Position numbers and translations under genes: made by a program
Part shown: positions 34,511 through 42,313 of the stretch, one piece after another
How the letters are laid out: each line of letters starts with the position of its first letter
Position numbering within the stretch: position 1 is the stretch's first letter
DNA from: Chelativorans sp. ZYF759
GTDB lineage: Bacteria > Pseudomonadota > Alphaproteobacteria > Rhizobiales > Rhizobiaceae
DNA length: 64,000 nt
Reading direction: 5' to 3'
NCBI RefSeq assembly: GCF_012911015.1
Contig: NZ_WVVV01000005.1
Coordinates: forward strand, 143,760 to 207,759
Notes under the pieces: generated by a model
Database searches by the model: none
Seen by the model: only the letters and a program-made list of their open reading frames with translations
What the model was told of the DNA's origin: nothing

Positions 34511-35086
34511 ATGAATATGGTACCGAAGCGGCCGGCGGCGCAGCCTGCCGGCGAAGCCGAGATCGTAAAACTTCTGCCGGCCCTGCGTGCGTTTGCCCGC
34601 ACGTTCCACAGAGATCGAGACGAGGCGGACGACCTCGTACAGGAGACGCTCTCCAAAGGGCTCGCCAACATGCATCAGTTCCGGCCGGGCACCAGCATGA
34701 AATCGTGGCTGTTCACGATCATGCGCAACACCTTCTACACCCAGATCAAGCGTAGCCAGCGTGAGCAGCCTGGCGCGGCGGACTGCATATCCGCCAAGCC
34801 TTCGACCAACGCGACGCAGGAATGGTCCGCCCGCGGCAAGGAGATCGCGGCCGCTCTTCAGCGCCTTCCCCAGGAACAGCGCGAGATCATCATGCTCGTC
34901 GGGGTCCTTGGCCAAAGCTATGAAGAGGCCAGCGAGATCTGTGGTTGCGCGATGGGGACGGTCAAGAGCCGCCTCAACCGAGGCCGCCTCAGGCTGCTTC
35001 AGGAATTGAGCGAGGACACGATTTCTGGGGCCTTGACGAACTCCGAGCTTCATCCCGTCAACTCGCCGTCCGCGGTTCGCGGCTGA
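34511..35086 (+). CDS. ECF sigma factor, EcfG-like (general stress response)
   Basis: 191 aa. Region 2 spans about 20-87 ('EADDLVQETLSKGLANMHQF', 'GTSMKSWLFTIMRNTFYTQIKR') and region 4 about 111-166 ('LPQEQREIIMLVGVLGQSYEEASEICGCAMGTVKSRLNRGR'). The -L-VG-.GxSYEEA.EICGCA.GT.KSR.NR pattern is that of EcfG-type sigma factors. The 25-residue tail is extra. Start: ATG 34511, though the ribosome site is weak; a TTG at 34472 would add 13 residues. It should direct polymerase to GGAAC-N16/17-CGTT promoters, several of which lie in this window. No PhyR or sensor kinase gene is visible. Confidence 0.9.
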   Translation: MNMVPKRPAAQPAGEAEIVKLLPALRAFARTFHRDRDEADDLVQETLSKGLANMHQFRPGTSMKSWLFTIMRNTFYTQIKRSQREQPGAADCISAKPSTNATQEWSARGKEIAAALQRLPQEQREIIMLVGVLGQSYEEASEICGCAMGTVKSRLNRGRLRLLQELSEDTISGALTNSELHPVNSPSAVRG

Positions 35087-35101
35087 ACGAAACAGCCGCG
35101 C

Positions 35102-35127
35102 GGAACAGGTGCCTGCGTCTTCGGGTT
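35102..35127 (+). promoter_or_regulatory. EcfG-type promoter, GGAAC-N17-GGTT
   Basis: GGAAC (35102-35106), 17 bases, GGTT (35124-35127), 15 bp after the sigma gene stop and 29 bp before the 70-codon frame at 35157. EcfG promoters tolerate 16 or 17 bp spacers. Confidence 0.4.
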
Positions 35128-35156
35128 GGGTTTCCAACCTAAGCGGAGAGCAGACT

Positions 35157-35369
35157 ATGAATTCCTATTTTTCGAGCATTCTCGCGGAGTTCTCGCCAGC
35201 CTGGCTGCGCAGCCGGCTCGCGAAACGCCGAATCCTGGCGTCCCGACCTGCCGAGACTCCGGGCGCGGATTCCGCCGGTTTCCTGGAACATCCCCAGGAA
35301 AGGCCGGTTAGGGCAGGGACCCGAGCGTACGGGCAGCCCCACAAAAACAGGAAGAGGAACAGTCAATGA
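35157..35369 (+). CDS. Small hypothetical protein coupled to the acidic repeat protein
   Basis: 70 aa; starts MNSYFSSILAEFSPAWLRSR and is Arg-rich in the middle and end. GCGGAGAG precedes the ATG. Its stop overlaps the ATG of the secreted acidic protein (ATGA), the coupling pattern seen across this window, and an EcfG-like motif lies upstream. No family is recognised, and the promoter of the next gene lies inside it, so it could also be a leader sequence that happens to be open. Confidence 0.4.
   Translation: MNSYFSSILAEFSPAWLRSRLAKRRILASRPAETPGADSAGFLEHPQERPVRAGTRAYGQPHKNRKRNSQ
35285..35309 (+). promoter_or_regulatory. EcfG-type promoter, GGAAC-N16-GGTT
   Basis: GGAAC (35285-35289), 16 bases, GGTT (35306-35309), 56 bp before the start of the acidic secreted protein. 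Confidence 0.5.
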
Positions 35370-36151
35370 AAACCCGGATCATCGCAGCAGTAGCATTTTC
35401 ACTCAGCTTCGGCACCGCCGCCATGGCGCAGACCACCGACATGGAAACGGGCTATGGCGCAGGCATGCCGGCGGGCTGGGAAGGCGACATCAGCGAGGCG
35501 TTGTTCGAGGATGCCGACAGCGGCGTTCTGCGCTCCGAAGCCGATGTGCGCGACAACTTCGAAGGGCTCAGCCCCGATCAGCAGGCCATGATCCGCTCGC
35601 ATTGCGCGCTGGTCGACACCGCGGGTGCGACCGGCTACGGCGCAGGCACCGGCGATCTGGCCCAGGATCTGGACACGGATATCGACGATGACGTCGCCGA
35701 GTTCGACACGGACGCTGAAATCGAAACGGGCGCCGCCGACATGGATACGGATCTCGACAACGGCCTCGACGACGATCTGGCCGATCTGGACGTCGACGAA
35801 GAGATCGAGACGGGCGCGGCGGACCTCGACACGGAGGTCGAAACCGACACGGCGGCCGGCACGAGTCTCGACGAGGAAATCGAGACCGGCGCCGCCATCG
35901 GCAGCACTTCGGATGTCGATACCGATGTCGAGCGCGGCACCAACGTGGGCGCCACTTCCGACCTCGACAGCGAGTTCGAGACGGGCGAGGCCGACCAGGG
36001 CATCGACAGCGAGATCGAGACCGGCGCAACAGGTGCCTCCGATGTCGACGCGTTCGAGACCGAGACCGAGTTCAGCCAGGACATGGACGCCATGGGCGAC
36101 GCCCAGATCACCGCGTCCATCGAGCAGGTGTGCGGCTGGATCGACCAGTAG
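35366..36151 (+). CDS. Secreted, highly acidic protein with EIETGA repeats
   Basis: 261 aa. Signal peptide with likely cleavage at AMA-QTT (after A21). A short conserved-looking domain (about 36-82, 'ALFEDADSGVLRSEADVRDN' then 'LSPDQQAMIRSHC') is followed by a low-complexity acidic region (about 97-245) that repeats (D/E/S)-E-(I/F)-E-T-G five times (from residues 117, 145, 170, 202 and 215) between D-x-D-rich spacers. TGYGAG occurs twice (28-33, 89-94). Two cysteines, C80 and C256, could bond and enclose the acidic part. Asp/Glu density suggests divalent-metal or cation binding outside the cytoplasm, as inference. An EcfG-like motif lies upstream and a strong terminator follows. Confidence 0.85.
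   Translation: MKTRIIAAVAFSLSFGTAAMAQTTDMETGYGAGMPAGWEGDISEALFEDADSGVLRSEADVRDNFEGLSPDQQAMIRSHCALVDTAGATGYGAGTGDLAQDLDTDIDDDVAEFDTDAEIETGAADMDTDLDNGLDDDLADLDVDEEIETGAADLDTEVETDTAAGTSLDEEIETGAAIGSTSDVDTDVERGTNVGATSDLDSEFETGEADQGIDSEIETGATGASDVDAFETETEFSQDMDAMGDAQITASIEQVCGWIDQ
35717..36028 (+). repeat. Degenerate tandem repeats coding for EIETGA-type units
   Basis: Five copies of a hexapeptide-coding core (EIETGA, three times exact at residues 118, 146 and 171; EFETGE at 203; EIETGA at 216), 13-32 codons apart, inside the acidic secreted protein. Spacers share DxDxD text. The DNA copies differ at wobble positions, so the repeats are kept for the protein and are not a recent slippage product. 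Confidence 0.7.
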
Positions 36152-36174
36152 TCGAACGATCGCTCTCCGACCAC

Positions 36175-36202
36175 AGGGGCACGGTTCTGACCGTGCCCCT
36201 TT
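36175..36202 (+). terminator. Intrinsic terminator after the acidic protein gene
   Basis: GGGGCACGGT-TCTG-ACCGTGCCCC is a perfect 10-bp stem with a 4-base loop, followed by TTTCCATTTC; an outer A-T pair extends it. It lies 23 bp after the stop codon and separates this gene from the sugar dehydrogenase. Confidence 0.8.
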
Positions 36203-36253
36203 CCATTTCACCCATCGGCAGGGCCGCCGTTCGGCCCAGCAAGGGAGATACGC

Positions 36254-37438
36254 ATGATTACCAAATTCGCCACGGCCGTCAGCACGGCCGCCATCACCGT
36301 TGCACTCGCCGCGCCGGCATCCGCCCAGGTGCCCGACTCGGTCGACACACAGGCCTATCAGATCGGTGTCGAGACCATTGTGGACGGGCTCGCGCACCCG
36401 TGGGCGCTGGCCTTCATCGACGAGGACCGCTTCATCGTCACTGAACGCGATACCGGCCACATCAGGATCGGCACGGTCGGTGGCGATCTTTCCGATCCGC
36501 TCGACGGATCGCCGGAAGTGTTCCGTTACGAGGGCGAGACCGAACGCAGCCAGTCCGGGCTGTTCGACGTCAAGCTGCATCCGGAATTCGATGACAACGA
36601 CTATGTCTATTTCAGTTACTCCAAGCCGACCGAGCGTGGGGCTGCCGTCGCCATCGATCGGGCGCGACTCGTCTTCAACGGCGATCAGGCCGGCCTGGAA
36701 GACGTCGAAACCATCTTCGAGATGCAGGAGGACGACCAGGATTCGAGCGGCCTGCATTTCGGCGGGCGGATGGCCTTCGATCCCGATGACAACAGCATCT
36801 ATCTGACCATCGGTGATCGCCGGAACATCTCGCGGGCCCAGGATGGCGCCGATCAGGCCGGCAGCGTGCTGCGCATGACCGATGAAGGCGAACCCCATCC
36901 CGATGGCCCCTTCATTTCGGCAGACTGGGTCGAGGAAGGGGAGCCCAACGAATACATCTTCGCCATGGGCAAGCGTAACCCCCAGGGCATCGCCTTCCAT
37001 CCCCATACGGGTGAGCTCTGGCTCAACGAGCATGGCCCGGAAGGCGGCGACGAGGTCAACCTCATCGAAGCCGGTCAGAATTACGGCTGGCCCTACATCA
37101 CGGCGGGCGAGGACTATTCCGGTGCACCCATCGGCGTCGGACTCGACAATGAGGGCATGATCGGCCCGTTCCACTTCTTCGAGGAGACGGTGGCGCCCTC
37201 CGGCAAGGCCTTCGTCGATGGCGGACCCTTCGAGGAATGGCACGGCGACATGCTGATCGGCGGCCTCGTTGCGCAGGGGTTCATCCGCCTGACGATTGCC
37301 GACAACGCCGTGCAGGATGAGGAATGGGTCGAGATTGGCCGCCGCATCCGCGACGTGCAGGTGCATCCCGACGGTTCGATCTGGCTCCTCACGGAGCATG
37401 AAGACGGCGAGGTGCTGCGGCTGACGCCGCAGGGCTGA
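36254..37438 (+). CDS. PQQ-dependent sugar dehydrogenase family protein (soluble GDH type)
   Basis: 394 aa. Signal peptide with likely cleavage after A24 (APASA-QVPD). The six-blade propeller of the soluble glucose dehydrogenase/YliI family is indicated by 'LAHPWALAFIDEDRFIVTER', 'GLFDVKLHPEFDDNDYVYFSY', 'GKRNPQGIAFHPHTGELWLNEHGPEGGDEVN' and 'NYGWPYI'. These are periplasmic aldose or sugar oxidising enzymes with PQQ and calcium. Start ATG after AAGGGAGA. It sits after a terminator, so it has its own promoter; I saw no GGAAC motif for it. No PQQ-synthesis genes are in the window, so the cofactor would have to come from elsewhere. Confidence 0.9.
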   Translation: MITKFATAVSTAAITVALAAPASAQVPDSVDTQAYQIGVETIVDGLAHPWALAFIDEDRFIVTERDTGHIRIGTVGGDLSDPLDGSPEVFRYEGETERSQSGLFDVKLHPEFDDNDYVYFSYSKPTERGAAVAIDRARLVFNGDQAGLEDVETIFEMQEDDQDSSGLHFGGRMAFDPDDNSIYLTIGDRRNISRAQDGADQAGSVLRMTDEGEPHPDGPFISADWVEEGEPNEYIFAMGKRNPQGIAFHPHTGELWLNEHGPEGGDEVNLIEAGQNYGWPYITAGEDYSGAPIGVGLDNEGMIGPFHFFEETVAPSGKAFVDGGPFEEWHGDMLIGGLVAQGFIRLTIADNAVQDEEWVEIGRRIRDVQVHPDGSIWLLTEHEDGEVLRLTPQG

Positions 37439-37543
37439 ACGAGCTTGCTCACCACCGTCGACAAAGGCGCTCCGCTGGCCCTTGGCTGGCGGCGCGCCTC
37501 TGCATGTTCCGCGTCGTCGGCCCGTTCGCCGGGCCGCTCAAAG

Positions 37544-37906
37544 TCAGATGTCGGTGGCGGGATCGGTTACGAGCTGAGGCAGCAGAGGCCGTAGTGCAAC
37601 GGAATCCGCGCGGACAGTCCTGCTCTTTATCGGCCAGCCGGGGACCGACCACGCGACCGGCAACTCGATCGTGTAGCGGTGAGCCTTGAGGTCGAAGGAG
37701 ATCATGGTGAAGCCGGCAGCCACGGCGTGAAGCGCGATGAGCTGCGCCAGTTCGTCATCCGTGAGTTCGCATTCGGCGAGGTCGGCATGAACCTCTTCCA
37801 CTGCCCGGGATATCACGAGCAACTGGTTCTTGCTGCACCGTTTCAGGTAGGCTTCGATGGCGTTGATCGTTGTCATCTGCTGGTTGGTGATTGGCCGCTT
37901 GCCCAT
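37544..37906 (-). CDS. Hypothetical protein
   Basis: About 120 aa (MGKRPITNQQMTTINAIEAY...), with a helical N-terminal half ('LLVISRAVEEVHADLAECEL', 'DDELAQLIALHAVAAGF') and a beta-rich second half. No signal peptide, membrane helix or known motif. AAGGGA lies 12 nt upstream of this ATG, with another ATG four codons earlier; a longer frame to 38008 starts with unlikely Arg/Gly/Ser-rich text. It is isolated between a sugar dehydrogenase and mannonate dehydratase. I do not recognise a family. Confidence 0.5.
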   Translation of the reverse strand: MGKRPITNQQMTTINAIEAYLKRCSKNQLLVISRAVEEVHADLAECELTDDELAQLIALHAVAAGFTMISFDLKAHRYTIELPVAWSVPGWPIKSRTVRADSVALRPLLPQLVTDPATDI

Positions 37907-38142
37907 GGACAGTCGCATTCCCTTCGAAAAGCCGCGGCCGGAAGACCGCTCTTGCCGGAAAGCTGCACCCGTCGATGGCCGAACCCGGCCCGTCGAAGGA
38001 TGCTCCAAGCATCCGGCGCGCCCGGAACAGACGGGCAGCGCTTCCTAACCGTTTCGCGCGATTATGGTTTCGCCGGATCGCTGCTGTCGCTTAAATATTT
38101 TAGAAACGCCGCAAGAAAGGTGTTGCGGCAGCTCGGGGCAAC

Positions 38143-39351
38143 CTATTGCGGGAATCCGTGTTCCAGCGCGCGCATGACGCCGCGCAGTTCCGCCAGGCCC
38201 TTCATGCGGCCAATCGTCGGGTAACCCGGTTGCGAGCGCCGGCCAAGGTCGTCGAGAATGTCCTGGCCGTGGTCTGGCCGCATCGGGATGTTGTGGTCGT
38301 CGCGACCTTCCTGCCGGCGCCGTGCTTCCTCTCCCAGGATTTCGCCGATCAGGGCCACCATGTCGACGTCGCCGTCGAGATGTTCGGCCTCGAAGAAGGA
38401 GCCGACCTGGTCGGCGGTATCGCGCTTGACGTTGCGCAGATGCAGGAAATGCACGCGATGGCCGAGCCGACGCATCATGCCGGGCAAGTCATTGTCGGGC
38501 CTTGCACCAAGCGAACCCGAACACAGGGTGATGCCGTTTGCAGGACTGTCGACGGCCTCCAGGATCGCGCGGTAATCCGCCTCCGTCGACATGACGCGCG
38601 GCAAGCCCAGAAGTGGGAAGGGGGGATCGTCGGGATGGCAGCAGAGCCGCAGTCCGAGCTTTTCGGCGGTCGGCACGATCTCCTCGAGAAAGGCGATGAG
38701 ATTGCCGCGCAACTGGCCGGCGTCGATGCCGTCATATTCGGCGAGATGCGCGCGCACGCCCTTGAGCGTCAGGTTTTCGGCAGCGCCAGGAAGCCCGCAG
38801 GTGACGTTGGTTGCCAGTGCGCTTTTCACGTCATCCGACATGGAGGCAAAGCGGGCTTTCGCCCGGCTTTTGAGATCTTCGCAATAGTCCGCCGGTGCGC
38901 CTTTGCGGGCCAGGACAAAGAGGTCGAAGGCAGCGAAGTCGACGAGGTCGAAACGCATGCAGGTTCCCCCATGCGGTAGCCGCCAGGCGAGGTCGGTCCG
39001 TGTCCAGTCGAGAACGGGCATGAAATTGTAGCAGATCACCTCAATGCCGGCCGCCGCGATGTTTTCCATGGAGGCGCGGTAATTGGCGATGTGCTCCCGC
39101 CAGTCGCCGCTCTGCTTCTTGATATCCTCGGAGACCGGCAGGCTTTCGATGACTTCCCATGCGAGGCCCGAGGCTTCGCCATTGCGGCGCGCGGCGATCT
39201 CGCCCTGCCTTCTGGCGATCTCCTCGGGGCTCCAGACCGCGCCCGTCGGCACGTGGTGCAGCGCGCTCACCACGCCCTGCACGCCGCTTTGGAGCATGTC
39301 GTCGATGCTCGCGGTGTCGTTCGGTCCGAACCAGCGCCACGTCTGTCTCAT
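38143..39351 (-). CDS. uxuA: Mannonate dehydratase
   Basis: 402 aa, right for UxuA, which dehydrates D-mannonate to 2-keto-3-deoxygluconate in hexuronate breakdown, using Mn or Fe in a TIM barrel. Family blocks: start 'MRQTWRWFGPNDTASIDDM', 'VICYNFMPVLDWTRTDL', 'LRLCCHPDDPPFPLLGLPRV', 'VHFLHLRNVKR' and the end block 'MRPDHGQDILDDL' with 'GYPTIGRMKGLAELRG'. AGGAG precedes the ATG. It is the last gene of the TRAP operon, so the transporter probably brings in mannonate or a hexuronate; the other hexuronate enzymes are not in the window. Confidence 0.95.
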   Translation of the reverse strand: MRQTWRWFGPNDTASIDDMLQSGVQGVVSALHHVPTGAVWSPEEIARRQGEIAARRNGEASGLAWEVIESLPVSEDIKKQSGDWREHIANYRASMENIAAAGIEVICYNFMPVLDWTRTDLAWRLPHGGTCMRFDLVDFAAFDLFVLARKGAPADYCEDLKSRAKARFASMSDDVKSALATNVTCGLPGAAENLTLKGVRAHLAEYDGIDAGQLRGNLIAFLEEIVPTAEKLGLRLCCHPDDPPFPLLGLPRVMSTEADYRAILEAVDSPANGITLCSGSLGARPDNDLPGMMRRLGHRVHFLHLRNVKRDTADQVGSFFEAEHLDGDVDMVALIGEILGEEARRRQEGRDDHNIPMRPDHGQDILDDLGRRSQPGYPTIGRMKGLAELRGVMRALEHGFPQ

Positions 39352-39394
39352 GCACTCGCTCCTGCGGCGCTGGCCGCCATCAAATGGTCAGGGT

Positions 39395-40681
39395 TCATCC
39401 GAAAGCGAGCCTCGGCAGGAACAGCACGATGTCGGGTATGAAGAGCAGCACCGCCACCAGCGCGACGATGGCCGCAAGGAAGGGAAGCGATTCGCGGAAA
39501 TAGTCCTCGATCTTGCAGTTCAGCAGGCTGCAGACCGTGTACATCGCTACGCCCACGGGTGGCGTCATCGAGCCAAGCGTGACGACCGTCATCATCAGAA
39601 TGCCGAAATGCACAGGGTCGAAGCCCACGCTGCGGATGACCGGGACAAAGATGGGCGTGAGCAGCAGCACCAGGATCGTGCTCTCGAAGAGCAGGCCGGC
39701 CAGGAACAGGCTGAGCAGGATGATGGCCACGACGAGATGCGGGTTGGCGATCCCCTCGAGAAGGACGCCCGCCACCTGTTGGGGCACCTGGAGGAAGATG
39801 ATGGCGAAACCGATCATGCCCGACATCAGGATGATGAGCATGATCAGCCCGATGTCCGAGACGGCCTTGCCGAAAGCGCGCTTGAGGGCAGCGAGACCGA
39901 GCGAGCGATGCGCGAGTCTGCCCACGACCATCGCGTAGACCACGGCGAAGGCACCCACCTCGGAGGGCGTGAAGACCCCGCCCCGGATCGAGATCACGAG
40001 AAGGACGGGGAAGAGCAGGGCCCATTTGGCATCCCAGGCGGCCGAACCGAGCGAGCGCCAGGTGGGCGGTACGGAATCGGCCACCACGTAATTGCGCCGT
40101 CGCGCCACCAGATAGGCCGCGACCATGAGAAAGAGCATCATCAGGATGCCCGGCACGATGCCGGCAAGAAAGAGCTGGCCGATCGAGACCTGGCCGACAT
40201 AGCCGTAGAGGATGAGGCCGATGGAAGGAGGGATGGTCGCCGTGATGAGCGAGCTGAGCGCGATGACAGCGGCGGTGTAGCCCTTGGAATAGCCCTGGCT
40301 GATCATGCGGGGGCCGAGGATACGCGCCTGCATGGCCGCGTCGGCGACCGCCGAGCCCGAGACGCCGCCCATCAGCGTCGACAGGATGATCGAGACCTGG
40401 GCAAGTCCTCCGGCCATCCACGCAACGGCGACATGAGAGAAGCGAAAGAGGCGATCGGTGATGCCGCTTTCGTTTATCAGATGGCCGGCCAGCACGAAAA
40501 AAGGGACCGCAAGCAGCGGGAAGCTCTGCGAGACCGTGGCGATGCGCTGCACGCCGATCGACATCGGCATGATGTCCGAGGTCAGGAAGAACATGAAGCC
40601 GGAGATGCCGATGGCAAATGCCACCGGAGCGCCCAGCAGGAGAAGTACGAAAAAGACGACGCCGATCAAAAGCAAGGTCAA
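39395..40681 (-). CDS. dctM: TRAP transporter large permease (DctM)
   Basis: 428 aa with about 12 membrane helices. Typical blocks are 'LLLLGAPVAFAIGISGFMFF', 'LLAVPFFVLAGHLINESGI', 'GGVSGSAVADAAMQARILGP', 'SLITATIPPSIGLILYGYV' and the C-terminal 'PPVGVAMYTVCSLLN'. It starts with TTG, whose last bases overlap the DctQ stop (TTGA, the counterpart of ATGA). It is the sodium-driven channel part of the system. Binding protein and small permease are upstream, mannonate dehydratase downstream. Confidence 0.93.
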   Translation of the reverse strand: MTLLLIGVVFFVLLLLGAPVAFAIGISGFMFFLTSDIMPMSIGVQRIATVSQSFPLLAVPFFVLAGHLINESGITDRLFRFSHVAVAWMAGGLAQVSIILSTLMGGVSGSAVADAAMQARILGPRMISQGYSKGYTAAVIALSSLITATIPPSIGLILYGYVGQVSIGQLFLAGIVPGILMMLFLMVAAYLVARRRNYVVADSVPPTWRSLGSAAWDAKWALLFPVLLVISIRGGVFTPSEVGAFAVVYAMVVGRLAHRSLGLAALKRAFGKAVSDIGLIMLIILMSGMIGFAIIFLQVPQQVAGVLLEGIANPHLVVAIILLSLFLAGLLFESTILVLLLTPIFVPVIRSVGFDPVHFGILMMTVVTLGSMTPPVGVAMYTVCSLLNCKIEDYFRESLPFLAAIVALVAVLLFIPDIVLFLPRLAFG

Positions 40682-41190
40682 AGCTCCTGATGGATGTCGG
40701 TGTCGTCATTGCGGTTGAAGATGAGGAGGCTACCTTCGGCACGCGCGCGCCAGGCTTCGATGCCGTTGGTGAGGATGGCCAGCGTCAGGAACAGGCAGCC
40801 AACCGGCACCGCGATGGTCACATAGGCATAGGAGAGGCCGCTATCGCCAAAGAGGCGCTCCCGGTTGAGCATGGTCAGCTTGTAGCCCTCCCATGCCAAC
40901 GCGCTCATGAAGACCACGAAGACGACAGCGAGCAGGATCTCGAGATAAAGGCGGTGTCGGTGCGCAAGGTTGCGGACCAGGAGGTCGACGCCGAGATGCG
41001 CACGCTCGCGCATCGCGCGGGTCGCGCCGATGAAGCAGAGCCAGATGAACAGCAGCTGGGCGAGGTCGACGGACCAGATCAGCGGGCGGTTGAAGAAGCG
41101 CATGATGGCGGCCGTGAAGACCAGTCCCACGATGATGGCGAGCAGGCTCATGCCCAGCCAGAGCTCGATCCGGGCGATACGGCGCGACAT
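40678..41190 (-). CDS. dctQ: TRAP transporter small permease (DctQ)
   Basis: 170 aa with four membrane helices (about 10-32, 44-64, 84-105, 123-145). The 'LLFIWLCFIGATRAMRERAHLGVDLLV' stretch is the family signature. AGGAG lies 7 nt before the ATG. It couples to DctM through a 4-bp overlap. A hairpin at 41212-41234 separates it from the binding-protein gene. Confidence 0.92.
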   Translation of the reverse strand: MSRRIARIELWLGMSLLAIIVGLVFTAAIMRFFNRPLIWSVDLAQLLFIWLCFIGATRAMRERAHLGVDLLVRNLAHRHRLYLEILLAVVFVVFMSALAWEGYKLTMLNRERLFGDSGLSYAYVTIAVPVGCLFLTLAILTNGIEAWRARAEGSLLIFNRNDDTDIHQEL

Positions 41191-41211
41191 GTCGTGCTCC
41201 TGTGCGCGACC

Positions 41212-41234
41212 GGGGCAGGCGGTGCGCCTGCCCC
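41212..41234 (-). other. Hairpin between TRAP binding-protein and permease genes
   Basis: GGGGCAGGCG-GTG-CGCCTGCCCC: perfect 10-bp stem with a 3-base loop, without a T-run on the minus strand. It follows the binding-protein stop by 22 bp, and probably stabilises the 5' mRNA part or attenuates read-through. Confidence 0.65.
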
Positions 41235-41256
41235 ATGCCTTGAGGGATGCCGGATG

Positions 41257-42237
41257 CTATTCTTCGGCCATGGCGCGAAGCTGGTCGCGCAATTCGCCAT
41301 AGCCGAGCTTGTCGTAGACGTCGGCGGTGGCTTCACGGAACGGTTCCGTGTCGATCTCGGCGATCACAACTCCCTTGGCGGTCAGGTCTGCCTCGATCTG
41401 GTCGAGCGAATCCTGCGTTCCGTAGGAGGCGATGTCGCCGGCCTTGAGCGCTTCCTCGCGCACGATCTGCTGGAGGTCATCCGGCAGGCTGTCGAACCAC
41501 GCCGCCGAGGTCACCAGACCGGTGATCAGGTTGATGTGGCCGGTCTTGGTGATGTGGGTCACCACCTCGTCGAGATTGGCACCCACGATCGCCGGAAGCT
41601 GGGCCTCCGCGCCGTCGATGACGTTTTGCTGGATCGCCGAATAGACCTCGCCCCAGGGCATCGGAGTCGGCGTCGCGCCCATGGCGCTGATCGTCTCCAT
41701 CCATACCGGCGCGCCAGGTGTGCGCATGCGCACGCCGTTGAGGTCGGCGGGTCCGTTGATCTCCTTGTTGGTGAGCAGGTGACGCTCGCCCTGCCACCAG
41801 TTGAAGCTCAGGACCTGGTGGCCCGAAGCGTCACGCAGCTTGTCCACCCACTCCTCGAACATGTCGGAGGTGACAACCTTGCGGATGCCGTCGTAGCCGG
41901 ACGCCAGGAAGGGCGCGCCGAGCACGCCGAACTCGTTCTGGAAGACCGCGAGGCGGCCGCCGTCGACGACCACCGCGACGGGTGCGCCGGCGCGGGCCTG
42001 TTCAAGCACGTCTTCGTCGGGGCCGAGCTGCGAATTCGGGTAGAGGTTCACCTCCAGGCGTCCGTCGGAAGCTTCCGCGACATTGGCCTGAAATGCCTCG
42101 AGCCCCTTGTAGAGCGGGTCGCTCGTGGCGAGTGCGGTGTTGACGTTTAGCTGGTAATCTGCCGCAAGAGCGGAAGCGGACCAGGCAATGCTGACGGTGG
42201 CGGCGAGCGCAAGCGCTCGTAGGGGCAGTGATTTCAT
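41257..42237 (-). CDS. dctP: TRAP transporter substrate-binding protein (DctP family)
   Basis: 326 aa. Signal peptide with likely cleavage at ALA-ADY (after about A25). The DctP fold is seen in 'NSQLGPDEDVLEQARAGAPV', the substrate carboxylate-binding arginine region 'GPADLNGVRMRTPGAPVWME' and 'ATPTPMPWGEVYSAIQQNVIDGAE'. AGGGAGGAAA precedes the ATG. The neighbouring uxuA gene and divergent GntR gene point to a hexuronate or mannonate ligand, as inference. First gene of the operon; a minus-strand TTGACA lies 70 bp upstream. Confidence 0.93.
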   Translation of the reverse strand: MKSLPLRALALAATVSIAWSASALAADYQLNVNTALATSDPLYKGLEAFQANVAEASDGRLEVNLYPNSQLGPDEDVLEQARAGAPVAVVVDGGRLAVFQNEFGVLGAPFLASGYDGIRKVVTSDMFEEWVDKLRDASGHQVLSFNWWQGERHLLTNKEINGPADLNGVRMRTPGAPVWMETISAMGATPTPMPWGEVYSAIQQNVIDGAEAQLPAIVGANLDEVVTHITKTGHINLITGLVTSAAWFDSLPDDLQQIVREEALKAGDIASYGTQDSLDQIEADLTAKGVVIAEIDTEPFREATADVYDKLGYGELRDQLRAMAEE

Positions 42238-42275
42238 GATTTCCTCCCTGATCGCGGCTGGCTTTGTCCGCGTCA

Positions 42276-42303
42276 TTGAAATAGACTAGTATGGTAGTAT
42301 AAT
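42276..42303 (+). promoter_or_regulatory. Divergent promoter/operator region of GntR and the TRAP operon
   Basis: Plus strand: TTGAAA (42276-42281), 16 bp, perfect TATAAT (42298-42303), so transcription should start only a few bases before the GntR ATG at 42314. A direct repeat TAGTAT-GG-TAGTAT (42287-42300) fills the spacer and overlaps the -10 box, and is the best operator candidate. On the minus strand TTGACA (42312-42307) faces the TRAP operon, so one bound repressor could block both promoters. Confidence 0.6.
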
Positions 42304-42313
42304 TGATGTCAAC

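Noticed and set aside
37518..37536. CGGCCCG/CGGGCCG hairpin after the hypothetical gene as a terminator
   Set aside because: Only a 7-bp stem and no T-run on either strand; recurrent in GC-rich DNA.
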